From positions 1 to 19,664 of the forward strand of contig CAZJBP010000066.1 in NCBI GenBank assembly GCA_964544115.1: a stretch of DNA of 19,664 bases, read 5' to 3'. The translations under genes and the position numbers were made by a program. Positions 1 to 7,763 of this stretch are shown here, one piece after another. Position 1 is the stretch's first letter. Each line of letters opens with the position of its first letter. Below the pieces are notes generated by a model. It did no database searches, had not been told where the DNA came from, and saw nothing but the letters and a program-made list of their open reading frames with translations. The stretch comes from CAZJBP01 sp964544115. Its GTDB lineage: Bacteria > Verrucomicrobiota > Kiritimatiellia > UBA8416 > JADHWI01.

Positions 1-98
1 AACAAACCCATGATCTGCTCGGCGTTGTTGATGTTGTAGGCCCCGACGGCATACTTGCCGTAGGCTTGCTTGAACAGGCTCGCAGTGGTGACGATCAT
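1..98 (-). CDS. fba: Class II fructose-bisphosphate aldolase (5' end only)
   Basis: This is the N-terminal 32 codons of a gene running off the left edge. The protein begins MIVTTASLFKQAYGK and continues YAVGAYNINN, which is the conserved opening of class II (zinc-dependent) fructose-1,6-bisphosphate aldolase: the N-terminal helix followed by the AYN-N strand of the TIM barrel. The enzyme cleaves or forms fructose-1,6-bisphosphate in cytoplasmic glycolysis and gluconeogenesis. The ATG at 96-98 is preceded by an AGGAAGG ribosome-binding site about 8 bases upstream, which fixes the start. The catalytic and metal-binding residues lie outside the window, so identity rests on the N-terminus alone. 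A related class II aldolase such as tagatose-bisphosphate aldolase cannot be excluded, but the match to the long fructose-bisphosphate type is close. Confidence 0.82.
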   Translation of the reverse strand, partial: MIVTTASLFKQAYGKYAVGAYNINNAEQIMGL

Positions 99-166
99 CG
101 CAGCAACCTTCCTCTGAACGGGTTACGTGTCACGGATCACGGAGTCTCCCGCGCCCGAAACCCTGT

Positions 167-196
167 AGACTAACGCGCCCCCCACAAAGCGGTCAA
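167..196 (-). promoter_or_regulatory. Probable sigma-70 promoter of the aldolase gene
   Basis: On the minus strand TTGACC (191-196) is followed after 18 bases by TAGTCT (167-172). The -35 matches consensus at five of six positions and the -10 keeps the TAnnnT core. Transcription would start near 160 and give a leader of about 60 bases. It lies in the 188-base gap between two divergent genes, where a promoter is expected. The call is pattern-based only. Confidence 0.4.
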
Positions 197-286
197 CTCT
201 TTCCGACACTCTTTCCGCGTCCGCGCAATGCGGTCCTTGATTCGAACGCCGCCAGCGGGCACGATGGGCTGGCAGGAGGCGGCGGA

Positions 287-1510
287 ATGCAGAATATCGT
301 CATCGACCAGCCGTATGAATTCGTGCCGCCGTGTCGCGGGAATTTCTGGCCGAATGTGCTGAGGCCTCTCCTGCCGGGATACCTGAGCCGCTTCCATGGG
401 GTCGAGGCGGTCGAATGCCTCGGCGTTGAACGGCTGCGCCGATCCGTTGAAGCCGGGCACGGCGTGATGATCACGCCAAACCACTGCCGCCCCTCGGATC
501 CGATGGTGGCGGCGCACCTGGGCTACGCCGTGGGGCGCCCGATTCACGTCATGGCCAGCTGGCACCTGTTCAAGCAGTCGGGACTGCAGACCTGGCTGTT
601 GCGCCGCACGGGCACGTTCAGCGTCTATCGCGAGGGCATGGACCGGGAGGCCCTCAAGTGCGCCGCACAAATCCTCGTCGATGCGAAGCGCCCGCTGGTG
701 CTGTTTCCCGAGGGGGTCATTTCGCGGACCAACGACCACGTCAACAACCTTATGGATGGGACGGTGTTCATCGCGCGCACGGCCGCCCGGCAGCGCGCGG
801 CGGACGGCGGGCCGGGGAAGGTGGTCATCCACCCCGTGGCGATCCGGTACTTCTTTGAAGGGAACCTGGAGGGGACGCTGACCGGTGCGCTGGAGAAGAT
901 CGAGCACCGCCTGTCCTGGCGGCCCCAGTCGCACCTCGCCCTCGTCGATCGGATCGTGAAGGTGGGAGAAGCCCTGCTGACCCTGAAGGAGATTGAGTAT
1001 TTCGGGGTTCCGAGGCCGGGAGAACTGCCGCAGCGGCTGGCGGCCTTGATCGATCACCTGCTGGGGCCGCTGGAGCAGGAGTGGCTGAACGGCAAGCGGG
1101 ACGACAACGTGGTGACGCGGGTCAAGAATCTGAGGACCGCGCTGCTGCCGGAGATGGTCTCGGGGGATCTCGGCGAGGCGGAGCGCGCCCGGCGGTGGCG
1201 ACAGCTTGCGGACATCTATCTGGCTCAGCAGCTGTTCTTCTACCCGCCGGGCTACTTCACTCCGCAGCCGCCCCCGGAGCGCCTGCTGGAGACCGTTGAG
1301 CGGTTCGAGGAGGATCTGACCGATCAGATGCCCGTGCACCGGCCCCTTCGCGCCGTGATGGAGGTGGGGGAGGCTATCGACGTTCCGCCGACTCGCGAGC
1401 GCGGGGTGTCGGCGGATCCCGTCATGGTGAAGATCAGGACCGAGCTGGAAACCATGCTGGCCGGGCTTTCCGCCCGGCGGGGCTCCCGGCCGGGGGAGGC
1501 GGAACGATGA
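287..1510 (+). CDS. PlsC-type 1-acylglycerol-3-phosphate acyltransferase, long form
   Basis: The 407-residue protein has the acyltransferase HX4D motif (NHCRPSD, H66 and D71) and the downstream LFPEG motif (residues 139-143), with the spacing of the PlsC/LPLAT family. These enzymes move an acyl chain from acyl-ACP or acyl-CoA to lysophosphatidate or another lysolipid at the cytoplasmic membrane. Ordinary PlsC is about 240 residues. Here a C-terminal extension of about 170 residues follows, containing YLAQQLFFYPPGY and the stretch ERLLETVERFEEDLTDQMP. I recognise this extension from long acyltransferases of Planctomycetes and Verrucomicrobia; its role is unknown. The ATG has an AGGAGG site at 274-279 with ideal spacing. 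The stop overlaps the next ATG (ATGA at 1507-1510), so the pair is probably translationally coupled. The exact lipid acceptor cannot be read from sequence. Confidence 0.85.
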   Translation: MQNIVIDQPYEFVPPCRGNFWPNVLRPLLPGYLSRFHGVEAVECLGVERLRRSVEAGHGVMITPNHCRPSDPMVAAHLGYAVGRPIHVMASWHLFKQSGLQTWLLRRTGTFSVYREGMDREALKCAAQILVDAKRPLVLFPEGVISRTNDHVNNLMDGTVFIARTAARQRAADGGPGKVVIHPVAIRYFFEGNLEGTLTGALEKIEHRLSWRPQSHLALVDRIVKVGEALLTLKEIEYFGVPRPGELPQRLAALIDHLLGPLEQEWLNGKRDDNVVTRVKNLRTALLPEMVSGDLGEAERARRWRQLADIYLAQQLFFYPPGYFTPQPPPERLLETVERFEEDLTDQMPVHRPLRAVMEVGEAIDVPPTRERGVSADPVMVKIRTELETMLAGLSARRGSRPGEAER

Positions 1511-2124
1511 GCGTGCTGTGGCGGATGGCTTTGGTTGCCGTGAGCCTGGTGCTCTGGTTCTGGACCCAATCGCTGATCGGGAGCCGGGGCCTGAAGGACG
1601 GCCGGATCGGCGACCTTCTTCACGACCTCACCGGGTCATGGAATACGTGGCTGCAGTCGCGCCCCCGGGTGTCCGCCGGCATCCTCATCGCCAGCTCCGC
1701 CGGGATCGATCTGTTCGGGCTGTTCCTCATCGGGGCGGGCGTCTTCGGGCCCTCCCTGCGTCCGTTCCTGGCGCTGCTGCTGCTCTTTGCCTTCCGGCAG
1801 CTGTGCCAGGCGGTCTGCGCGCTGCCGGCGCCGCCGAACATGATCTGGCGCCATCCCGGATTCCCCTCGCTCCTGGTGACGTACGGCACGGCAAACGACT
1901 TCTTCATCTCGGGTCACACGGCCATCGCCGTGCTCGGGGCGATCGAAGCCTCGCAGCTCCTGCCTTCAGGGTTCGGGCTGGCGGCGGCGTTGGTGGCGGC
2001 GCTCGAAGGCGCGGTCGTGATCGTCCTGCGGGCCCATTACACCATGGATGTACTGGGTGCCGTCGTGGCCGCCTTCTGCGCCGCCGGTCTCGCCGGTCAG
2101 ATCTGCGCCGCCTTCGGGCTGTGA
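1507..2124 (+). CDS. PAP2-superfamily membrane protein, sphingomyelin-synthase-like (PAP2_C)
   Basis: This 205-residue protein has several hydrophobic segments, starting with an N-terminal one at about residues 7-24. It carries two active-site blocks of the PAP2_C branch: NDFFISGHT (H137) and HYTMDVLGAV (H177, D181). In this superfamily the two histidines and the aspartate form the phosphotransfer centre. PAP2_C contains sphingomyelin/ceramide phosphotransferases and related bacterial lipid phosphatases or headgroup transferases. The start codon overlaps the stop of the acyltransferase, so the two very likely act on the same lipid class, one adding an acyl chain and the other removing or exchanging a phosphate-linked headgroup. 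The substrate is inferred; the superfamily assignment is firmer than the activity. Confidence 0.75.
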   Translation: MSVLWRMALVAVSLVLWFWTQSLIGSRGLKDGRIGDLLHDLTGSWNTWLQSRPRVSAGILIASSAGIDLFGLFLIGAGVFGPSLRPFLALLLLFAFRQLCQAVCALPAPPNMIWRHPGFPSLLVTYGTANDFFISGHTAIAVLGAIEASQLLPSGFGLAAALVAALEGAVVIVLRAHYTMDVLGAVVAAFCAAGLAGQICAAFGL

Positions 2125-2168
2125 GCCCGTGAGGGGTTCTTGTATCCGCGACGGGTTTGAGGCTTTTT
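2115..2168 (+). terminator. Weak candidate terminator after the PAP2 gene
   Basis: A 6-base-pair hairpin (CGGGCT, loop GTG, AGCCCG; 2115-2129) overlaps the stop codon. Alternatively, AGCCCGT (2124-2130) can pair with ACGGGTT (2151-2157) with one wobble, followed six bases later by TTTTT (2164-2168). Neither is a textbook intrinsic terminator, but the position between convergent genes fits. Confidence 0.25.
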
Positions 2169-2187
2169 GCTCGGCGACGAGGATCTG

Positions 2188-2787
2188 TCATTCTCCCGGC
2201 AGCGTGTAGGACACCTTGGTTTGCTGGACCTGAATGATCCCCGCCTTGGTGAGTTCAGCAATGATGAGTCCAATCTCCGCCTCGGGCAGAGACTTGTGGA
2301 ACAAGGCGTTGATGGTGCTGTTCAGGGTCCGAACCGTTCTTGGCTTTGACGTACCCCTCTGCCTGAGGTTAGCCACGACAGCCGCGACGCGTTCAGACGG
2401 TGTGCTGGCGCTTTCGATCTTCAGCAATGGTATGTCAGAGATGCTCTTGCAGCGACCGGAAGAGATCTTCTTGCTCTTCAGATGTTGGATCAAGGGGTCA
2501 AAGCCGGTGTCCTTTGAGACGATGTGGAAATAAGCGGCCGGCTCCTTCGCCGCGAGTTGGCCGATGTAATAGGCGATGTGGAAGTCCAGTGCGTTGCTGC
2601 CGTTCCCTTCAATCTTGATATATGCCGCACGCTCCCCCATGCGCTGCAGCACTGAGGCGACCTCGTAGCTCACCTTAGCCTGATTGGCTCCGACAAAGAC
2701 GATGACGCTGAAACACTCTCGATCTAGCGCGGCCATCGCGTCTGGCTGAACGTTCTCGTAGTCGATTAAGACGTAGTTCTTTTTCAC
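2188..2787 (-). CDS. NYN/PIN-like domain protein, probable RNA-acting nuclease
   Basis: This 199-residue protein starts KKNYVLIDYENVQPD, the N-terminal strand of NYN/PIN-like nuclease folds. The expected scattered acidic residues are present: D9, D68 (ALDFHIAYY) and D93/D97 (SKDTGFDPLIQHL). PIN-like enzymes use such a cluster to hold metal for RNA cleavage. The C-terminal 60 residues (about 140-199) look helical, possibly a winged-helix or OST-HTH-like nucleic-acid-binding module. The start is GTG (2785-2787) with only a weak AGGGAT site about 10 bases upstream. No antitoxin-like partner adjoins it, so a toxin-antitoxin reading is not supported. Its base composition is visibly less GC-rich than its neighbours, which suggests acquisition by transfer. 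The target RNA and biological role are unknown. Confidence 0.72.
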   Translation of the reverse strand: MKKNYVLIDYENVQPDAMAALDRECFSVIVFVGANQAKVSYEVASVLQRMGERAAYIKIEGNGSNALDFHIAYYIGQLAAKEPAAYFHIVSKDTGFDPLIQHLKSKKISSGRCKSISDIPLLKIESASTPSERVAAVVANLRQRGTSKPRTVRTLNSTINALFHKSLPEAEIGLIIAELTKAGIIQVQQTKVSYTLPGE

Positions 2788-2893
2788 TGCGTGCTATCCC
2801 TGCGCCCCAAAGCAAGCGGCATCGTTGAACACTACCAGACGGTCCAGTGTCCGTATCCCACAAGTCGGCCCGTGTGACAATGGGAAATCGGCC

Positions 2894-4156
2894 TCACTTC
2901 AACTCCACCGACAGCAGGCAGACATCGTCTTCGAATTGGCGGGCGGCGGAGAACTGGCGCGCCTCTTCCACGATGCTGCCCAGCAGGGCGTCCATCGGCA
3001 TGTCGGTGCGCCGACGGACGGCGTCGAGAAGGCGCGTCATGCCGAAGTCGGCCGTATGGCCGGGCCCCGTCGTCTCGTAGATGCCGTCGGTGAACAGGAA
3101 GAGGGTCTCGCCCTCGGCCAGCCGCGTGCGCGCCACGGCATACTCGGAGTCCGGCTCGATCCCGAGCGGCGGGCCGGGAATGCCGGCGGGAAAGTCCAGG
3201 GCCTCAACCACGGCAACCGGCGAGCGCCGGATGCGCAGCGGGCGCGGGTGGCCGGCGCAGGCAAAGACGATCTCGCGCGTGCGGGCGTTGACGGTGAAGT
3301 AAAACGCGGTGACGAAGGTTTGCAGCTCGACGTGCTGCGTGGCGAGGACCAGGGCCCTGTTAAGTGTGCTCAGCACCATTTCCGGGTGGGCGGCGATGGC
3401 CGGCAGATCCCGGAACAGGCCGCAGATCAGGGCCGTGAGCAGGGCCGAGCGCACGCCGTGTCCCATGACGTCGCAGATCAGCACCCCGGCCTCCACGTTC
3501 GAGAGGGCCATGATGTCGAAGAAGTCGCCGCCGATGGATTGGGCCGGGACGTAGCGGTGGGCAAACCGGATCAGGCTGGCTTCGGGCGCTGCCTGCGGTG
3601 GGAACGTCGGGTAGAACTGCGGCAGCAAGGCCTGCTGCAGGTCGTGCGCCATCACCAGGTCCGCCTCCATCTCGCGGTTCTTCTCCATCAACTCGCGCGT
3701 GCGCTCCGCCACCCGCTGCTCCAGCTCGCGGTTGAGTTCGCGCAGCTGCCGCTCCGCCTCGCGCCTGCGGGATTCGTTGTTCACTTCGTCAAGGGCTCTG
3801 CGGATGGCCGGCACCAGGCGGAAGAGCTGGTGCTTGAGGACGTAGTCGCGCGCCCCGCGCTTGAGCGTCTCGACGGCCATGTCTTCGCCGATCGTGCCCG
3901 ACACGAAGATGACCGGCGTTTCGGGGCGATCCCGAACGACCAGGTCCAGCGCCTCCAACCCGCTGAACTGCGGCATGGAGTAATCGAGAAGGATCAAGTC
4001 GAACCGCTGGGCTCGCAGCGCCTCCTCGAACGCCCGGCGTCCATCGACATGCCGGAGGGCGCACGCCACGCCGCCGTGTTCGACCGCGGCCGCCACCAGG
4101 GTGGCGTCAAGGTCGCTGTCGTCCAGGTGCAGAATGCTGAGCGGTGCGGCGGTCAT
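2894..4156 (-). CDS. Response regulator with PP2C/RsbU-SpoIIE phosphatase output
   Basis: The protein has 420 residues in three parts. Residues 5-122 are a receiver domain with acidic D12/D13, phosphoacceptor D58 (LILLDYSMP) and K108. Residues 124-175 are a charged coiled coil. Residues 195-420 are a PPM-type serine/threonine phosphatase with metal ligands in GGDFFD (D211, D214), CDVMGHG (D229) and FTDGIYE. Enzymes of this design dephosphorylate a STAS anti-sigma antagonist when the receiver is phosphorylated, releasing a sigma factor or another output. It is the last gene of the operon, 24 bases after the preceding regulator. The AAGGAG site is about 14 bases from the ATG, which is rather long and may mean low or coupled translation. 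No STAS or RsbW-like gene is in the window. Confidence 0.92.
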   Translation of the reverse strand: MTAAPLSILHLDDSDLDATLVAAAVEHGGVACALRHVDGRRAFEEALRAQRFDLILLDYSMPQFSGLEALDLVVRDRPETPVIFVSGTIGEDMAVETLKRGARDYVLKHQLFRLVPAIRRALDEVNNESRRREAERQLRELNRELEQRVAERTRELMEKNREMEADLVMAHDLQQALLPQFYPTFPPQAAPEASLIRFAHRYVPAQSIGGDFFDIMALSNVEAGVLICDVMGHGVRSALLTALICGLFRDLPAIAAHPEMVLSTLNRALVLATQHVELQTFVTAFYFTVNARTREIVFACAGHPRPLRIRRSPVAVVEALDFPAGIPGPPLGIEPDSEYAVARTRLAEGETLFLFTDGIYETTGPGHTADFGMTRLLDAVRRRTDMPMDALLGSIVEEARQFSAARQFEDDVCLLSVELK

Positions 4157-4180
4157 GGAGTCACCCGGCTCTCCTTTTCC

Positions 4181-4651
4181 TTACGCGCTCCTCCCGGGCA
4201 GGCGCGCGCAGCCGGGAGGGGCTTCGTTGATCAGCGCCCAGAACAGGCCGAGTTCACCGACGGCCTTGACGAAGTCGTCGAAGTTCACCGGCTTGACGAC
4301 GTACGCGTTGACGCCAAGCCGATAGCTTTCGACGAGGTCACGCTCCTCGCGGGATGAGGTCAGGACGACGACCGGAATGAGTCTCAGGTCAGGGCTTTGC
4401 CTGACCTCGCGCAGGACCTCCAGCCCGTCCACCTTCGGCATCTTCAGGTCCAGCAGGAGGACGGCCGGGTTGCAGCCCGGCCGTCCCGCGTACGCTCCGC
4501 GCCGGTACAGGTAGTCCAGGGCCTCGGCGCCGTCGCGGACGACCTCGACCTCGTTGGCGAGCTTGTTCTCTTCGAGGGCCGCCAGCGTCAGTTGAACATC
4601 CTTGGGATTGTCCTCCGCCAGCAGAATCGGCTTCAGGTTCCTACTGAGCAT
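4181..4651 (-). CDS. Single-domain response regulator, Rcp1-like
   Basis: This is a 156-residue stand-alone receiver domain with E13/D14, phosphoacceptor D68 (LLLDLKMPKVDG), T98 and K120 (VVKP). The insertion YLYRRGAYAG after the second helix is typical of the Rcp1 subfamily, which partners phytochrome-type histidine kinases. With no output domain it probably works as a phosphate shuttle or by protein-protein contact in the cytoplasm. It starts 16 bases after the kinase stop and has a good AGGAG site seven bases before its ATG, so it belongs to the kinase operon. The kinase carries the matching phytochrome-type HisKA/HATPase module, which supports the pairing. The most likely downstream partner is the receiver-PP2C protein that follows, but that is inference. 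Confidence 0.92.
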   Translation of the reverse strand: MLSRNLKPILLAEDNPKDVQLTLAALEENKLANEVEVVRDGAEALDYLYRRGAYAGRPGCNPAVLLLDLKMPKVDGLEVLREVRQSPDLRLIPVVVLTSSREERDLVESYRLGVNAYVVKPVNFDDFVKAVGELGLFWALINEAPPGCARLPGRSA

Positions 4652-4667
4652 GACTGATCTCCTGTCC

Positions 4668-6842
4668 TTAGATGCCTCCGCCGTCTTCGGTGATGTTGGC
4701 CGGCAGCGAGAAATAGAACGTGGCCCCGCGATCGGTCTCGCCTTCGGCCCAGGTGCGGCCGCCGTGGCGGTGAACGATGCGGCGCACGTTGGCCAGCCCG
4801 ATGCCAGAGCCCTCGAACTCGTCGGCGCGATGAAGCCGCTGGAACACGCCGAAGAGCTTGTCCGCGTAGCGCATGTCAAACCCGACGCCGTTGTCCCGCA
4901 CGAAGACAACGGTCTCGTCGGGGGTGGGCGTGCTGGCGCCGATCTCGATGCGGGCGTGTGCGCGCGGTCGGCTGTACTTGATGGCGTTTTCGACGAGGTT
5001 GGTGAGGACCTGTCGGAGCATGGCGTAGTCGCCCCGTACCTCCGGCAGTGCTCCGATGACCCATTCGATGTCCCGCCCCTGCGCGGACGGTGCTGCGGCG
5101 CGGATGACCTCCTCGACCAGCGGGCCGAGATCGAACGGGGCAATGGACATCGCGGCGCGTCCCATGCGCGAGAACGAGAGCAGGTCGTCGATCAGCTGAC
5201 CCATCTGGCGCGCTGCATCGGCGACCATGTCCAGGTAGCCGCGGCTTTGCGGGGTGAGCTGGTCGCCCCCGTGGCGCTGAAGAAGGTCGACAAAGCCGCT
5301 GATGTGTCTCAGCGGGGCCCGCAGGTCGTGCGAGACGGAATACGAGAAGGCCTCCAGCTCCTTGTTGCTTGCCGCCAGCTGGGCGGTGCGTGCGGCCACC
5401 CGCTCCTCAAGCTCGGTATTAAGCCGGCGGACCTCGTCGTCGACCGCCCGCTGGTCGGTGATGTCCACGCCGGAGCTCAGGGTGGCCATGATGCGTCCCG
5501 CGTCGTCCCTGAGATAGGCGTTGTGCCACGAGATCAGTCGCTCCCGCCCCGTGTGCGTCAGGACGGAGTTCTCGAAATGCTCGGCGGGCACCAGTTCTCC
5601 TGCCATCAGGCGGCTGAACACCTCCCGGGTGCGCTGGCGGTCGCGCTCCGGCACAAAGGCGTCGAACCAGTTCCGCCCCAGGATTTCCTCACGCGCGCAG
5701 CCGAGGAGTTTGCATCCCCTGGCATTGATGCGGACGACGGTCTGGTCCGGCGCCAGCACGACCATCATGACGGAGATGACCTCGAAATAGCTCTCGGCCT
5801 CGTCCCGTTGCCGCCTCAGCTGGTCCTCGGCGCTTCGGCGGCGATGCACCTCGTCGAGGAGAGACTGATTGGCGGCCTGGATCTGAACCGTTCGCTGGGC
5901 GACCCGGATCTCCAGGCTCCTGTTGGCGGCCTCCAACTGGTGCTCGGCTTCGAGACGCATCTGGTCCGTGCGGTTGAGATGCCGGGCGGAGGCATAGGTC
6001 ACGGACACGAGGATCACGATGCTGCCGAAGGTCATCATGACCAGGCCGAGTTCGACGCCGTACCATCCGGCATATTGGCCATGCAGGCGCAGCCAGGCCA
6101 TGACCAGCGGCACGATGATGATCACGGGAAGGAGCACCCGCAGCTGGCGGCTGCCCAGCCCGGGGCCGGTTACGGTGGCCATCCATCCGCCCGCGGTCTG
6201 TCGCAGGCAGATGCCCGCGGCCAGGACGACAAACGCCATGGAGGTGTGGACGGCCATCTGAGTGTAACGAGCAAGGCCATAGAGGGGCTTCACTTCGAGG
6301 ATGTAGCCGCAGAGGGCGAGCAACCCGATCAGGCCGCTGCCCAGGGCGAGGAACTGGCTGGTGGAAGTGACCGCGCGCCGATCCATGAGGACCAGCGCGA
6401 TGCCTACCAGCGCAAAGCACAGGGCTGTCGGGGGTGCCATTCGCCCGGGGTTCGACGTGCCGACGGCTGCGGCCGTCTCGGTGAAGAGCAGCTGATCGAT
6501 GGAGAGATTGGTGTCCGCGCCATATTCGTAAAGGGTCAGCAGGCCCACCGCGGCCGTTACGAGGGCGCAGGCGCGGGCCAGCGCGTGCAGTCCCTTAAAG
6601 TCCTGCCGTCCGCTGAGCAGCCACAGGGCTGTGCCGCTGAGGAGAAAGGCGGCGGCCGTGTTGGCCTTCATCGTGACCAGGTGCGGCAGGACGCTCTTCA
6701 GCAAGGTGATGTTCAGCGCCCATCCGATCAGCACCAGTGCGCCGAGGCTCGCGATGACGACGCCGATAACCGCCGAGGCGCGCGACAGGTCCGGTAGAGG
6801 ACCGGCTCCGACGGACGGTGCGGTGCTGGCAAGTTCCTTCAT
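4668..6842 (-). CDS. Membrane histidine kinase: 8 TM, PAS, HisKA, HATPase_c
   Basis: The 724-residue sensor kinase has about eight hydrophobic segments in its first 290 residues, then a coiled coil, a PAS domain (about 350-465), a second coiled coil, HisKA with the phosphorylated histidine H505 (SVSHDLRAPLRHI), and HATPase_c with the N box NLVENAIKYS (N619), DNGVGFD and GSGIGLANV. The catalytic part resembles phytochrome-type kinases, whose partners are Rcp1-like regulators such as the next gene. The ligand of the membrane sensor and any PAS cofactor are unknown. I chose the ATG at 6842, which has GGGAG four bases upstream. A longer reading from GTG at 6878 adds 12 residues, but it has no ribosome-binding site and begins upstream of where the predicted promoter would start transcription. 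Confidence 0.9.
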   Translation of the reverse strand: MKELASTAPSVGAGPLPDLSRASAVIGVVIASLGALVLIGWALNITLLKSVLPHLVTMKANTAAAFLLSGTALWLLSGRQDFKGLHALARACALVTAAVGLLTLYEYGADTNLSIDQLLFTETAAAVGTSNPGRMAPPTALCFALVGIALVLMDRRAVTSTSQFLALGSGLIGLLALCGYILEVKPLYGLARYTQMAVHTSMAFVVLAAGICLRQTAGGWMATVTGPGLGSRQLRVLLPVIIIVPLVMAWLRLHGQYAGWYGVELGLVMMTFGSIVILVSVTYASARHLNRTDQMRLEAEHQLEAANRSLEIRVAQRTVQIQAANQSLLDEVHRRRSAEDQLRRQRDEAESYFEVISVMMVVLAPDQTVVRINARGCKLLGCAREEILGRNWFDAFVPERDRQRTREVFSRLMAGELVPAEHFENSVLTHTGRERLISWHNAYLRDDAGRIMATLSSGVDITDQRAVDDEVRRLNTELEERVAARTAQLAASNKELEAFSYSVSHDLRAPLRHISGFVDLLQRHGGDQLTPQSRGYLDMVADAARQMGQLIDDLLSFSRMGRAAMSIAPFDLGPLVEEVIRAAAPSAQGRDIEWVIGALPEVRGDYAMLRQVLTNLVENAIKYSRPRAHARIEIGASTPTPDETVVFVRDNGVGFDMRYADKLFGVFQRLHRADEFEGSGIGLANVRRIVHRHGGRTWAEGETDRGATFYFSLPANITEDGGGI

Positions 6843-6879
6843 GAAGCTCCCTGACGAATCATGTGCCTTGACCGGCACT

Positions 6880-6907
6880 ATCCTAGTCGGGAAGACAGAT
6901 TGCGCAA
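6880..6907 (-). promoter_or_regulatory. Probable promoter of the histidine-kinase operon
   Basis: Minus-strand TTGCGC (6902-6907) is followed after 16 bases by TAGGAT (6880-6885). Transcription would begin near 6873, giving a leader of about 30 bases to the ATG at 6842. It sits in the short gap after the upstream site-2 protease gene, so the operon can be expressed separately from the protease. A TGCGCA-N9-TGCGCA inverted repeat (6901-6921) overlaps the -35 and could instead be the protease terminator stem or an operator. Confidence 0.35.
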
Positions 6908-6932
6908 GCAGAGACTGCGCAGCGACGGAGCG

Positions 6933-7763
6933 TCACTCCTCGTCCGGGTTCGACCGGATCTCCGCGCGCCGCGGCGGGCCGTCCTCGTACGGCGGGGGGC
7001 TGACGATGACCGCATCGGTGATATCGTCGCCGCCGCCGGCGCGGGGTGGGGGCCGGGGCGGGGTGAAGAAGGGCGGCCAGGAAGCGAAGCCGCCGCGCTT
7101 GGCCGCCTCCTGCATGAGGACCGACCGGTACTCGTTGCCGGCGGCGATGTAGATGAAGAACGCGATCGCGATCAGCGACAAGCTCATCGGAGGCAGCACG
7201 CCGTAGATGCCGAAGAGGGTGGCCATGAGCTTGCCCAGCCTCGCCGCGATATAGGTGGCCCGCACGCGTCCCATGCGGGGCGTCAGCAGGGCCCGCAGCA
7301 CGCGGCCGCCATCCATGGGGAAGGACGGCAGCAGGTTGAAGACCACCAGCCCCATGTTCACCCGCCCGAGAAATACAAAAATATTGATGTGCCAATCAGG
7401 CACTTCCGGCGCGGCAACCAAGGGGCCGAAGAAGATGCCGGCCAGACCCAGCGCCAGGCTGACGGCGGGGCCGGCGATTGCCATTAGGAATTCCTGCATC
7501 GGGCGGGTGGGGATGCGGTCGAGCTGGGCGGCACCGCCGATCGGCATCAGCATGATCTCGCGGACGCGGCAGCCTTGGGCCATGGCGACCAGAGAATGCC
7601 CCAGTTCGTGAAGCACGATGCTCGTGAACAGGCCTGTCATCACCAGCGTGCCGAGGAGTGGACCGTAGATTTTGGCCAGAAAGAGCCACGTCAGCAGCAG
7701 CGAGATGTGAACCTTGATGGGGATCCCGAACGCGCGCGCAACGGTGTAGGAGGAACTTAGCAT
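6933..7763 (-). CDS. Site-2 protease family intramembrane metalloprotease (peptidase M50)
   Basis: The 276-residue multi-pass membrane protein has the zinc site HELGH (H52, E53, H56) and the third-ligand motif NLLPSFPMDGGR (D151), both inside hydrophobic segments, as in SpoIVFB/Rip-type site-2 proteases. These enzymes cut transmembrane helices of membrane regulators, typically anti-sigma factors. No PDZ or CBS domain is present. The last 55 residues form a cytoplasmic-looking Pro/Arg/Gly-rich tail of unknown role. It lies back to back with a membrane-anchored anti-sigma-like protein (8084 onward), which makes that protein a tempting substrate; this is inference from position. There is no clear Shine-Dalgarno before the ATG, and a TATAAG box lies six bases upstream, so the message may be leaderless. 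Confidence 0.88.
   Translation of the reverse strand: MLSSSYTVARAFGIPIKVHISLLLTWLFLAKIYGPLLGTLVMTGLFTSIVLHELGHSLVAMAQGCRVREIMLMPIGGAAQLDRIPTRPMQEFLMAIAGPAVSLALGLAGIFFGPLVAAPEVPDWHINIFVFLGRVNMGLVVFNLLPSFPMDGGRVLRALLTPRMGRVRATYIAARLGKLMATLFGIYGVLPPMSLSLIAIAFFIYIAAGNEYRSVLMQEAAKRGGFASWPPFFTPPRPPPRAGGGDDITDAVIVSPPPYEDGPPRRAEIRSNPDEE

Noticed and set aside
170..1339. 389-codon minus-strand frame opposite the acyltransferase
   Set aside because: The plus strand carries HX4D, FPEG and a perfect ribosome-binding site. The minus frame has no recognisable motif.
2188..2787. Toxin of a toxin-antitoxin pair
   Set aside because: No small antitoxin-like gene adjoins it, and the protein is longer than VapC-type toxins.
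2800..2893. Possible tRNA or tRNA remnant before the NYN gene
   Set aside because: There is no T-loop TTCRA sequence, no acceptor stem pairing and no anticodon arm on either strand.
2825..4357. 510-codon plus-strand open frame opposite the receiver-PP2C gene
   Set aside because: It is antisense to intact receiver and PP2C motifs and shows shadow-like composition.
4602..6797. Very long plus-strand open frame (731 codons) opposite the histidine kinase
   Set aside because: The minus strand encodes every kinase motif. The plus frame is rich in His/Gln/Arg/Asp and lacks family motifs, as expected for an antisense shadow in GC-rich DNA.
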